64,000 nt of DNA from Nematostella vectensis (lineage: Eukaryota > Cnidaria > Anthozoa > Actiniaria > Edwardsiidae). Shown here in pieces: positions 7,102 through 16,969 of this stretch; the stretch's first letter is position 1, and each line of letters starts with the position of its first letter. The DNA lies in contig NC_064042.1 of NCBI RefSeq assembly GCF_932526225.1, positions 5,627,001 through 5,691,000 on the forward strand, written 5' to 3'. The notes under the pieces were generated by a model. That model made no database searches. It saw nothing but the letters and a program-made list of their open reading frames with translations, and was not told the DNA's origin. The position numbers were made by a program, and so were the translations under genes.

Positions 7102-8094
7102 ATGAGTAACGAAAGCAGGTTATCAAAAATATACTATTCCACCGATGGATACTGGAAAGGGTATTCAGCTATTTCTAAGTTAGCTAGTGTCGCTAAAGTC
7201 AGTGAAGCTGAGGCTAAGAGGTGGTTTGAAAAACAGGCGTTGTGGCAGATCTATCTCCCAGCCCCAAAGTACGTCCCCAGACCGCATTGGACTGTGAATA
7301 AACCTAATCAGATTCACCAAGCCGATCTGTTGTTTATGCCCCACGATAACGTAGGCAGAAAAACCTACCGTTACGCGTTGGTCGTGATTGATATTGCCTC
7401 GAGATATAAAGATGCAGAAGCACTGACTACCAAGGATTCGAGTGGAATTGCTAAAGGGTTTGAAAAGATATACTCCAGAAAACTTAAATGGCCTCATACG
7501 GTGATTGTCGATCCGGGGACAGAATTTAGGGGAGAGGTAACGAAGATTATGAAAAAGAAGGGTGTCACCATCCAGCGAAGCGAGGCTGGGAACCATCGCG
7601 CACAGGCTTTTGTCGAACGCGCCAATAGAACACTGGCGGAGAGGTTGTTTTCTCATCAGTATGCTCAAGAAATGGTTAGCGATGATCGGTCCAGAGTTTG
7701 GGTGAAACGATTGCCAGGTGTTTTGAAAACTCTGAATAGTCAACCCATAAGAATTACTGGCAAAGAGCCTGCAAAATCTATTGGTTTGAAAGAGGTTGAT
7801 ATTGACCCTCCAACGTATAAGCGGCCTGTTGGACTTGACGAAGTTAGACTACCACCAGGGGTTAGAGTTAGATATCTATTAGCTCCTGGAGAAGAGGAAG
7901 GAGGTGAACGCAGACGAGCCACAGACCCTATTTGGAGTTTAAAAGTGTTTGATCTATCACGCAGTGTTGTTTCAGTTGGACAGCCTGTGTTGTACTACCT
8001 CTCCGAAGGCGCTCCAAGGAGGTCGTTCGTTAGGGAAGAACTTCAAGTCGTCCCTGAAGATACTGAGCCACCACCTAATAGCGTTCTGAAATGA
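7102..8094 (+). CDS. INT: Retroviral-type DDE integrase (Polinton integrase)
   Basis: 330 aa. It would join the element's ends to target DNA. An N-terminal helical region (residues 1-50, with GYWKGYSAISKLA) precedes the catalytic core. Putative catalytic residues are D75 (in HQADLLF), D137 (in VIVDPGTEF) and E172 (in AFVERANRTL), which gives the D,D(~35)E arrangement of retroviral/Ginger/Polinton integrases. The region from about 235 onward resembles the C-terminal SH3/chromo-like module that ends such proteins (RVRYLLAP... PVLYYLSEG... FVREELQVV). It is the only plus-strand gene of the element and overlaps the polymerase gene tail-to-tail by 52 bp. The frame is intact and all three acidic residues are present. 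Confidence 0.95.
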   Translation: MSNESRLSKIYYSTDGYWKGYSAISKLASVAKVSEAEAKRWFEKQALWQIYLPAPKYVPRPHWTVNKPNQIHQADLLFMPHDNVGRKTYRYALVVIDIASRYKDAEALTTKDSSGIAKGFEKIYSRKLKWPHTVIVDPGTEFRGEVTKIMKKKGVTIQRSEAGNHRAQAFVERANRTLAERLFSHQYAQEMVSDDRSRVWVKRLPGVLKTLNSQPIRITGKEPAKSIGLKEVDIDPPTYKRPVGLDEVRLPPGVRVRYLLAPGEEEGGERRRATDPIWSLKVFDLSRSVVSVGQPVLYYLSEGAPRRSFVREELQVVPEDTEPPPNSVLK

Positions 8095-11000
8095 CCGTGA
8101 GCGAAGGTGTGAATACCATCATCACAGATGACCCGTTTATCATCCTCATGAGATAGAGCGACCTTGTTCACCGTTTCAGTGTAAACATCATGCTTATGAC
8201 TTCTGATGACATTCATAAGTCTCATCTGAGGTTTCTTACCAAATAAGCAATCCTTGTAGTCATCGAAACCGATGCTCTTCTTGACGACTGCTCTCTTGAC
8301 GCCCTTGCATTTCTTTTCTTCTTTACCTTCATCCATCTTGTACGAGTAAAGTTTGGCCCTCAGTCCTACAAATTCTGTGATTTGCTGGCCCCCAGCCTCA
8401 TCTTTAAACATTCCGATGACTTTCTTGTTCACACCCACCTCAATACCAGATGGGTGACCCTTCGGAAAGTTGCTGGTGTCGAACATGGACCTCACATCCC
8501 CGCTGATGTCCTCGTAAAAGTCTTTCGTCTCGATCTCATACATCAGGCTGTCAGTATCAGTGAATAAGAGCTTTGCATCCTCACCGTACTTGGGCTTGAC
8601 GAAGTTGTAGTGGAAATCGTACATGAGCGTCTTACTCAGGTCCAGAATGGACATGCCCAAGTAGACAGGCTTGTTGAAGATCAGCTTTGTCTTCTTCATG
8701 TGGATGGCGGCTAGATTCTCGCAAAAGATGGTGCGATGTTGATAGTTCGGCTTTGATATGAGCTTCTTGGCCTGCTTCTCGTCCGTCACCAACCGAATGT
8801 CCACCCTGTTCCTAATGTTCTCCATAGTCTTACCAAAGACGGAGTTGTTCATTAACTTGAAAAAATCTTTCTCAAAATCGTTTGTCGCCTTGGCTCTCAG
8901 ATCGGTGTTCAAGTCAATGTAGGGCTCCAGCCAAGCAGACTCCTCAAAAGTGACACCCCTGTGAATCTTGGTGACTTTTAGCCCAAAACTCACATAAAGT
9001 CTCAGAGTCTCATGGTGGATAACGTACTTCGTCTTGTCGTTAAGGTTTGGGACCAACTTGTCCACATTGCCTAGCCCGATAGATTCCGGGGCTAGTGGGT
9101 AATCGTTGTGTAAGTCATGTAGGTGGTGAGGGTACTCCAAGTCAACCTCCAGAATGCATGGGCGGTCTCTCCAACCTGACAGCTCTTGGTCACCCATCCA
9201 CCTGAAACCGTGAGTCGGTAAAGGGTTGCTCATCGCCCAGCCATACAAATTGTTAGCATCAAGGTAGGTGATATATTTTGTGGGTAGGTCAGGGTCATAC
9301 TCCTTCATGTAAGGGTTATTTGCCTCCCCATGTCTGTTGCTTATCATGGAGACACCCCCACGGATGCCCTTCTCAATCATGAGCAACATGTCATAGTCCG
9401 TTAGAAGCTCTAGCCTCACCTTGGTGGTCTTCAACGCTGCATCCCAAGCCAACCCTGGCGCTGTGTAGTACCAAGCGGGGTCCAGACCGTAATTCTTGAG
9501 ACAAACGTCCCTAAAGTTCTCGAAAACGTCAGCTAAAAGCAACACATCCGACTCTAGGTACAGATTGTGGTAATCCCTCATGGTCCCCATCCCAAAGGCC
9601 TCCCACACTCTCCGCGCGTGCAGGTGATCCTCCTCCGATATGTCGGTGTCGTTGAGTTTGGAGTGGAATGCCTCTCTCTGTGGGAGCTGTGTTGCGTCGA
9701 GCTTGCTAAAGCCGTCGAACCAGTCGTAAGGGAAAACACCCTTCCTCAACAACAGCTGGAGCTCCTCCCCCTCGTAGTACTCCGCCATGTTTTTGAAGCA
9801 CTCCCTTGACATATTACCTACTAGACTGTCGAGACTGGCCGACATAAACCTGAAACTGTCGATAAATCTGATATCACGTTTAACATCAATCTTGTTGCCC
9901 TCCTTGTTCGTGAAACTGTCGACTACAATCTGTTTTGTGAAAGAAATATACTTTTCCTCGTTATTAGGTATACAGTTTATTTTACCTTCCGATGTACCAA
10001 GGTTCTTGATAAATAGATGGCTGTCGTACCCAGACAGATTGTGAAAGATAACAGGAAAGAACTTTGGAATTTTGTGATCTAAGTTGCATGCGTTGTGAGC
10101 AGCACCTCTGTACTCTCCGGTGAGGTGGCAATGGTCCAAAACCTTGTCTCCCCCTAATTCACCCTCACAGATGTGGCAGTGAGTGGCGTCGTTATAGGCG
10201 ATTTTGTCCTTCGGAGTCATTTTCACCTTCTTAGGGAACCTGAACTTATCGTAAATTTTCTTAATGTCTGACTCCAAAGACTCTACGAAAAGCTGTGGGA
10301 TATCTTCGTCTGGAGATTCAGCTGTGTATCGTACAAGCTCGGGTGGGGATATATCTCCGTCGAAACACTTGATGAGATAGCAGAAACCAGACGGTTTGTG
10401 TTTCTGGTATTGCTTAGTGAAGCTTTTACTCCCATCTGGGGAGCAAGTGTCTATATTCTCTGTGAAGCTCTCAAAGTCGGCATAGACAACAAAGGGGACG
10501 CGCATTTTTCTGTTGTAGTTTTTGAATTTAATGTGGGGTAGATTTCCATCCTTATCTATCTTAGGCATCTCTATTCCAACCGCTTCATGATTGCCGCAGC
10601 ATTCAGAATGTTTTTCTAATGATTGTTTGCACCGAAACGAGTTCAGACATCTACAGCATAAAAAACGAGTATGATGAAACTCATCAATTTGAGTAGATAC
10701 TAATCTCATCATATTCTTTATCCAGCAGTAATGATTCGTCTCATCATCCGAGATGAGAAGTAAGTTGATTGCATTATCTGGATCCTTCTCACTGATTCTC
10801 AATGGATATACTTTGGTTTCGTATCCAAACACATTAACCGTATACTGGTTCTGTTTCTCGAACTTGTCAATCTGTTTTAGTGAGACGGGGAACTCTATCC
10901 CTGACCAGTCGAATTTCTCAGAGTTCTCTATCATTTGTTTACTGAACCTTTGAGGATCTTTCTCCCTAGGATACACAGCAGAGGTTACTGCCCACTTGAA

Positions 11001-11951
11001 ACATTCGTGATCATTCTCGTTCTTAACATTGATGATCGCCTTCTTAGACGCTAGTTTCGGCGGCAGCGGAATATAGGAAGACCCAGAAAGCGGTTCAAAG
11101 GGATCTATGTTGATGTCAAAGTATTCCACTTGGTCAAACTGCCATCCGGAGCCTTGCTTCTGGAACAGCTCAACTAATCCGAGTAAATAATTTGTCATCG
11201 TATCGAACAAATCAGAGAGATCAGTCGACTCTGTCACAATCTCGGGCTTTTCTGTATGAAAATATCCCAGTTCTTCTTCGATCTGAGCTGTAGCCGGATC
11301 CTCTTTTATAAACCCGCAAGTAAAGATAAACTTCACTTTGATAGGCTTTTTTTGTCGACTGATGAGCTCTAAGACTTTCGGTTTGATTCTGGCGATGAAT
11401 GTCTTGGGGTCGTAACCTCTCTGCCCGGCTATTCCGTGGGTTTTAAGATACCCCTTCAACGCCGTCTGTTGTTCCTTGGGTGTGAAGCGATCTTCCACCT
11501 CCTCGTGTAGACGCTTAATCCTCTCCTTCAGACGTTCGACCCGTTTATCTGCAGCCTCTTTGACGGTCTTTTTGATGGGCTCAGGGACATAAGATAGTAT
11601 CCAATCCGCAAACTTGTCTAACTCGCTCTTGATCGAGTTGGCCGCCCTGTTTGCAAAATGCTTGAGTGATTGGACGCGGGAACTCCGTGGGGGTTGGGAG
11701 GGTTTTAGAATAGGGACATTAATCTCAGGTATCGGGCCGTCGAGAATACTCTCCGACGTGTTGGACGGGGTAATGCGGGGTGGTCGTGGCAGCCCTTTGA
11801 CAAGTTTGGGTAAAGGAACCCGTCGGGGTGGTGGTGGTGGTGACGTGCTGGTCAGCGCCCCGACGAGCTCGTCTCTCCGCATCCAGTAATATCTTGGGAT
11901 ACCCCGCTCCTTGGCGAGGGCTTTCAGATCTTTCACCTTCAGGTTCTCCAT
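8043..11951 (-). CDS. POLB: Protein-primed family B DNA polymerase
   Basis: Replicates the element. Residues are numbered from the upstream Met at 11969 (1308 aa). The N-terminus has a SAP-like helix pair (LKVKDLKALAKERGI). A cysteine/histidine cluster precedes the exonuclease domain. Exo I is YADFESF (D498, E500). A zinc/HNH-like insert follows, CHICEGELGG then DHCHLTGEYRGAAH, as in phage endonuclease VII-like modules. Exo II is NLSGYD; Exo III is YLESDVLLLADVF. Polymerase motif A is DANNLYGW (D904), motif B KLMNNSVFG (from K1038) and motif C TDTDS (1137-1141). All catalytic residues are present. Met7 (11951) is chosen because TTTAAA at 11973-11978 lies 22 nt before it but only 4 nt before the first Met. 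The C-terminal 17 codons are antisense to the integrase end. Confidence 0.95.
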   Translation of the reverse strand: MENLKVKDLKALAKERGIPRYYWMRRDELVGALTSTSPPPPPRRVPLPKLVKGLPRPPRITPSNTSESILDGPIPEINVPILKPSQPPRSSRVQSLKHFANRAANSIKSELDKFADWILSYVPEPIKKTVKEAADKRVERLKERIKRLHEEVEDRFTPKEQQTALKGYLKTHGIAGQRGYDPKTFIARIKPKVLELISRQKKPIKVKFIFTCGFIKEDPATAQIEEELGYFHTEKPEIVTESTDLSDLFDTMTNYLLGLVELFQKQGSGWQFDQVEYFDINIDPFEPLSGSSYIPLPPKLASKKAIINVKNENDHECFKWAVTSAVYPREKDPQRFSKQMIENSEKFDWSGIEFPVSLKQIDKFEKQNQYTVNVFGYETKVYPLRISEKDPDNAINLLLISDDETNHYCWIKNMMRLVSTQIDEFHHTRFLCCRCLNSFRCKQSLEKHSECCGNHEAVGIEMPKIDKDGNLPHIKFKNYNRKMRVPFVVYADFESFTENIDTCSPDGSKSFTKQYQKHKPSGFCYLIKCFDGDISPPELVRYTAESPDEDIPQLFVESLESDIKKIYDKFRFPKKVKMTPKDKIAYNDATHCHICEGELGGDKVLDHCHLTGEYRGAAHNACNLDHKIPKFFPVIFHNLSGYDSHLFIKNLGTSEGKINCIPNNEEKYISFTKQIVVDSFTNKEGNKIDVKRDIRFIDSFRFMSASLDSLVGNMSRECFKNMAEYYEGEELQLLLRKGVFPYDWFDGFSKLDATQLPQREAFHSKLNDTDISEEDHLHARRVWEAFGMGTMRDYHNLYLESDVLLLADVFENFRDVCLKNYGLDPAWYYTAPGLAWDAALKTTKVRLELLTDYDMLLMIEKGIRGGVSMISNRHGEANNPYMKEYDPDLPTKYITYLDANNLYGWAMSNPLPTHGFRWMGDQELSGWRDRPCILEVDLEYPHHLHDLHNDYPLAPESIGLGNVDKLVPNLNDKTKYVIHHETLRLYVSFGLKVTKIHRGVTFEESAWLEPYIDLNTDLRAKATNDFEKDFFKLMNNSVFGKTMENIRNRVDIRLVTDEKQAKKLISKPNYQHRTIFCENLAAIHMKKTKLIFNKPVYLGMSILDLSKTLMYDFHYNFVKPKYGEDAKLLFTDTDSLMYEIETKDFYEDISGDVRSMFDTSNFPKGHPSGIEVGVNKKVIGMFKDEAGGQQITEFVGLRAKLYSYKMDEGKEEKKCKGVKRAVVKKSIGFDDYKDCLFGKKPQMRLMNVIRSHKHDVYTETVNKVALSHEDDKRVICDDGIHTFAHGHFRTLLGGGSVSSGTT

Positions 11952-11972
11952 TTCTATCAAACCAGCCATGTC

Positions 11973-11978
11973 TTTAAA
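11973..11978 (-). promoter_or_regulatory. TTTAAA promoter-like motif of the polymerase gene
   Basis: Lies 22 nt before the second in-frame Met of the polymerase and 4 nt before the first. By the spacing seen in the other genes (21-30 nt) this favours the second Met. Confidence 0.5.
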
Positions 11979-12016
11979 CCACTTTTCAAAAGCTTTTTTT
12001 TTAGATGTGAAGCTTA

Positions 12017-12040
12017 GAGGCTAGCCTCCCGAGCTCCTCC
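12017..12040. repeat. GAGGCTAGCCTC palindrome upstream of the polymerase gene
   Basis: A perfect 12-bp palindrome (12017-12028) followed by CCGAGCTCC, the same core and flank as the in-gene copies. It is intergenic here, between the polymerase promoter-like motif and the 59-bp array. Confidence 0.65.
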
Positions 12041-12049
12041 TAGGTGCGG

Positions 12050-12356
12050 CACGTGACAAAGTGATTGACAGGTGGGCTTGACCGTCACGCGACAAAATGA
12101 TTGACAGGTTTTTGACAAAGTGATTGACAGGTGGGCGTGGCCGTCACGTGACAAAGTGATTGACAGGTTTTCGACAAAATGATTGACAGGTGGGCGTGGC
12201 CGTCACGTGACAAAGTGATTGACAGGTTTTTTACAAAGTGATTGACAGGTGGGCGTGGCCGTCACGTGACAAAGTGATTGACAGGTTTTCGACAAAATGA
12301 TTGACAGGTGGGCGTGGCCGTCACGTGACAAAGTGATTGACAGGTGGGCTTGGTCG
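12050..12356. repeat. 59-bp tandem array at the Polinton right end
   Basis: About five units with CACGTGAC (or CACGCGAC) recurring at 12050, 12085, 12145, 12204, 12263 and 12322, mostly a 59-bp period. Each full unit holds two half-repeats built on TGATTGACAGG, separated by TTTTCGACAAAA, and a GGGCGTGGCCGTCACGTG block (CACGTG is an E-box). It lies between the polymerase gene and the terminal segment, where Polintons often have subterminal repeats. Open frames here are repeat artefacts. Confidence 0.92.
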
Positions 12357-12492
12357 TGCAAGAGATCTCTGGCAAACTCGCGCATGCGCAGGTCGCGAGG
12401 CTTGGCGGAGGTGTGCGGAGACTTTTGCGCCACTTTTGGAATGAAATTTGGGGAGATCAAAAAGTTGCGCCAGCTGCGCCAAAACCCTACTA
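12357..12492. repeat. Polinton right terminal segment (presumed terminal inverted repeat)
   Basis: Unique GC-rich sequence with GCGCATGCGC and a TTGCGCCAGCTGCGCCAA palindrome 10 nt from the end. Reading inward from the end it begins (T)AGTAGGGTTTTGG. The matching left copy is outside the window, so the inverted-repeat status is inferred from the element type. Confidence 0.6.
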
Positions 12493-15400
12493 CTCGCTAT
12501 CATTCTTCATTTCTACTCTCGAAATTTCAAGTCAACAGTGTCTCGATATCATCTCAGCTTTCTAACGGTGAGTGGAATTGTTTTACAAAGACTAAACACA
12601 GTGTTATTTGTGTGGAAGCATAGGAATATCTACGCGACTAGCCATGAATTCTAAACAAGGTACATTTACACGATTTGCAATGAATTCGTAGCTAAGGGCA
12701 TGAAACCTTGGAACATTTACTCGATTTGCCATTGAAATCGTGTAAATCGTAAATTTGCGTCATAATGTATTCTAAGAGAATTCGGAGAATTCAGCCTCGT
12801 GTGCTCATTTTACTATTGCTTCCAAGTCGACTGCGCCTCTATATCCACTCGGCTTTCTCTCTGCGAAAGTTTTAATACACGCGGTAACGGGATTTGTTTT
12901 TTTGCTGTAGAACAACAGTTGCATTCGCTCAACAGAAGAATGTTTTTCTTTACTTGCATAAACTTTAGACTACCTCAAATATAACCAGCATACACAGGCC
13001 TGTGCTGTAATGTGAATACGGTAGTCGAATTGGAACGAGTTTTGAAAAGTACAAAGCAAAGAAGAGGCGATTCAAAAGAAAAATTTCCCTGCTTCATTTT
13101 TTCGTATAATCCCGAATGAGAGCCTGCTAGCAGGTTTAAGGGAGTTGAAATTTCTTCAAGCTAGTAGTTTTCTAAATAAAGTCTTAAAAAATTATTTTCT
13201 TTGTTCAATTTCGCATCTTCCTTTTTATATCCCTTTAATTCCATATTCAAGTATTTAAAAAAAAACAACCTCGACTCTTATTTTCCTACAATTCCAAAAA
13301 CTAAAGTATTAATATCTCTTAAATTTCTGCATTAATGAATGTTCATTTAATACAGCGGGAGGTGGGGGGGGGGGGAGATATTGAGGGGGGGGGGGGTAAC
13401 CGCCAAAAGGGGGGGTTCCTAAAAAAAGGGCCCTCTAAGGGGGGGTCTCTGAAATTTTAGGAGCCGTACTTTTCAGCTTTAAAATTAAGGCAAATGACCA
13501 ATGTATTTTTAAAAAGTATTAAAATACTTTTGTCTTTATAATTACCATAATATAGATACTTCCAGCTTTCAGTATATAACAGTTGAATTTACCTATGCAG
13601 TTTATTATAAGTTAACAGGAACAAATGGAAATAAACTTCTAAACAGTGGTGGAGCATGCAAATCCACAAATAGCGTACTTTATAGCTTTAATTTTTAGCT
13701 TCGATATTAAGCCAAATGACCAATGTATTTAATACTTTTGTCTTTATAAACCGTAATATAGATAATCCCAGTATATAACAGTTGGATTTACCGATTATTT
13801 ATTATTAGTTTATTATCAATTAACAGGAACAAATGGAAATAAACCTCTAAACAGTGGTAGAGCATGCAAATCGCCAAATGATACATACAATGTTGTATAC
13901 GTTAGACATTATCCCTTTTTATACAGAAAAATATTCTCAACAAAAACAAATATGTACATGTATATTCCTTCACAGGCGTCCTTAGGGGCGGGCCATGTGA
14001 CTTTTGAGGGGGGATGGATTTTGAAAAAAAAAAATTCCTGCAACGACTGGTTAAGGCAAAAAAAACCCTGCAACCCCACCCTGCACCATTTTACATGATT
14101 TTACATGCAAAAAAATATGAAAGTTGTGAAGAAGTCAGAAATAATGATGAATTTGACAGGATTTGACTAGAACATCGACTCGAACAAGGATGACAGCATC
14201 CAGTATTCCTTTTCCACATTTAAAGACTTATTTAAGGTGTCTTGAGTAAAAATCTCCCCCCCCCCCCCGCCACCGTCAGTGCATTTAATGAACACTCCCT
14301 AATTCCTTAATTTTTCTAAGAATTTGTTAAGTTTGTTTTGCTTTTTTAGAAATTCGCCCTCTGGTATGCCATAGCAATTCATGATCAGATTATGTTTTAA
14401 AAATATAATAGAATCTTGCTAAAATTACCCGAGATAAAGGTAATGTTTAAAAGTCGTCATGTCCGAGGTAACTTCATATGCTTTATGTGTGAAAGTTTAA
14501 ATACTTTTCCCTCCACCGTACTAAAAGGCTTTTGTAACAATGAGTTGGTCACTTTGTCGGAGGGACTTAATACCAGAGTTGAAATAAACCGAAGTGTTAC
14601 ATGAGTACGTGCACCCCCCCCCCCCCCCCCCCCCTGTGTACGCGCCTGCTTTGGGGAAGTCAGATCCAACTTTCTGCCATTATTTAAGTGGACTTTTGAA
14701 GCGCACTAGCATACGCACATTGGCACCAGTCTGGCCAGGACGGGACTATAGCACAGCCTATTACCCGTACAGTTCGGCAACCATGGACAGCTGTTTCGTC
14801 CTTTTCAGGACTTGCCAGCATGGCATAGCCGGTTTGCCTCGGCAATAAACTGCAGGGCGACTTTGACACGAACGAAGTGCTTTTAACCACAGCTAAGATC
14901 CATGTGGGATCTAAAGCTGCGACCGGGCTAGCGTGATGCCAATTGTGCAGATCACGCATGCGACCTTTGCTAGTTCGAGACTCCGTCGGATAGCCAAACT
15001 ATCCTTGCGAGTATGTATACATAAATATCAGTCAAAAAACATGTTTCCTTTATAAAGGGAAATGTAATTAGTCCATGTATCTGCTTTTTCTTGAGGAATA
15101 TATCTTGTTGATTATTCAGATGTCACTATGACTTGCTACTTTGGTATAGCTAGGATGAAATTATAGAATTAGAAATTATATATAATAGATTCAACAGTCA
15201 AGTTTGGCCCCCAATTAATTCAGAAAGATTTACTGAACTGTTTAGTTAACAATACTAGAATACATATAATGGACTGCTTTCTCTGATGATTTATGTGTAT
15301 TGATAGAAATATCCCAACAATAAAAAAACACTACAATTTACTACATATGCATACTTAAATTCCAACTTATAGTAGCTTGTAAATAGAATTAAAACTTCAC

Positions 15401-15837
15401 ACACCACAAAACAAATATGCCCGAGCTCGAGGCGAGGTAAAAAAAATAAATACAAACGAGAGTAAAGCAAGATTTGATCTACAAATAACATCTTTTCTAT
15501 AGAAGGCCTGCATTACTTAAGTTACTTCTTTCGGCAGTAATGTGGGCAAAGTCAAGATCCATTTTCTAGCAAAACGGAGTTTCCCCGCCACTTTAAGTAC
15601 TTATAAGCTTACGATGACTAATTTAAATCCTGTTCTCTGAGTTTTAAAGTTATGAAAAGTAAATTTTAGGCATAAAAAGCTCACCTTTTGTCGAGGTTTG
15701 AAATTGTTGTTTTCCGATCATACGTTTGCTCCTTTTTTTGCATAAATCACGTTGGTTTCGGAGCTTTATTTCTACTGAGTTTCCTTTTTTACACATTCTA
15801 TCGGACTAGAAGGTAGAGTTGGCATTTTTATACAGGG

Positions 15838-16090
15838 GGAGTGGGTTTTCTGACCTTCCTGACCCCTTACTGCCTTATGATAATCTTACAACATCCAGTG
15901 GAGGGTCTAATTCCGATGTAGCTTTCCGTTGAAGTGTGTGTGTGTATGGGGGGGGGGGGGGGGGGGAGGGGGGTGTCTGACCTTCCTGACCCCTTACTGC
16001 CTTATGATAACCTTACAACATCCAGTGGAGGGTCTAGTGCGGATGTAGCTTTCCGTTGAAGTGTGTGTGTGCGGGGGGGGGGGGGGGGCT
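15838..16090. repeat. Two copies of a 120-130-bp tandem repeat with GT and G runs
   Basis: Each copy runs from CTGACCTTCCTGACCCC through CATCCAGTGGAGGGTCTA to a (GT)n-Gn tract. A third and further copies occur in unit 2; units 3 and 4 have one copy each near 41500 and 60555. Confidence 0.85.
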
Positions 16091-16969
16091 TTTTGGCTTT
16101 CAGACTCACACCAGACACGAATACCAATTTTATCGATGAAATGTGCACCAATCGGGACGCTGCTTAGAAATATTTTTTTACTTTGTGCTGGTACTCTAAC
16201 GTCTCTATTTTCATGGCACCTCGTTAAAAACGCAGCAAAGGAAATGGATAGGGACATGCATTTTCTTCACATAACAATTTGCTTTTGGAAGGATAAAGGG
16301 GGAAGGGGTTAAACCACCTAGCCCCCCTCCCCCTAGATCCGCTACTGCAGTGCAAACCAGCCCTCAAGATGACTTATCAAAACTTTACCGTCACGTGCCA
16401 CTTGAGGTGTGTATGGCTTGTTGTTGGACAATGGTAAACATTTCTCACAATTATTCACGCTGCAGTTTTCTATTAACAGACGCTGACAGGGGGGGGGGGG
16501 GGGGGGCTTGAATGAGGAAAACAGGGTTCACTAGTGCTAGCTAACCTTGGCGCAGCAATGATGGTGATGAGCAGATGACGAGAGATGAAGACAATCGATG
16601 GTGGCGATATGCAGCAGTAACCATTAAACAGTTAAAGCCCAGGTGGCACACACAAATATGTGCATGAAAGCCATGGACATTTTAGATAGGGTTAATTTGT
16701 TATTTGCTCACCAAAGTTTAGCAACAAATTGATAAGCTAAGTGAACAATATATGAACTACAAGAGACACTGCATTATTGATTGCCAGTTAATGTTATTTT
16801 ACAAATTACAGAAAAGCAATACCATATCCCAGCGATATTTCATTATGATTAAGTTGGGTCTGTGATAAAATCGAGCAAAGAAAATGCCCCAAAATTAGGG
16901 TCAATTAGGGTAAGCTGTAATAACTAAGAAAAAAAAGTAGTAACCATAAATCTATACAAAACAAGCACC

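Larger units (their letters stand above)
1..12492. mobile_element. Polinton/Maverick (adintovirus-like) element, left end missing
   Basis: A self-synthesising DNA transposon or endogenous virus. The diagnostic set is present: protein-primed family B DNA polymerase, retroviral-type integrase, FtsK/HerA-type packaging ATPase and a capsid-like protein, plus small membrane and coiled-coil proteins. All genes except the integrase are on the minus strand. All frames appear uninterrupted, so the insertion is probably young. The right edge is set at 12492 because host repeat-unit sequence, shared with four other copies in the window, resumes at 12493. Read inward, the terminus starts (T)AGTAGGGTTTTGGCG; an AG start fits Polinton ends as generally known. 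The left terminal repeat, the target-site duplicate and any adenain-like protease gene lie outside the window. Confidence 0.93.

Noticed and set aside
7180-7743. 187-codon minus-strand frame opposite the integrase
   Set aside because: Antisense shadow; the plus-strand frame has the DDE residues and domain order.
12203-12460. Open frame over the 59-bp array
   Set aside because: Repeat-derived translation; no conservation beyond the repeat.
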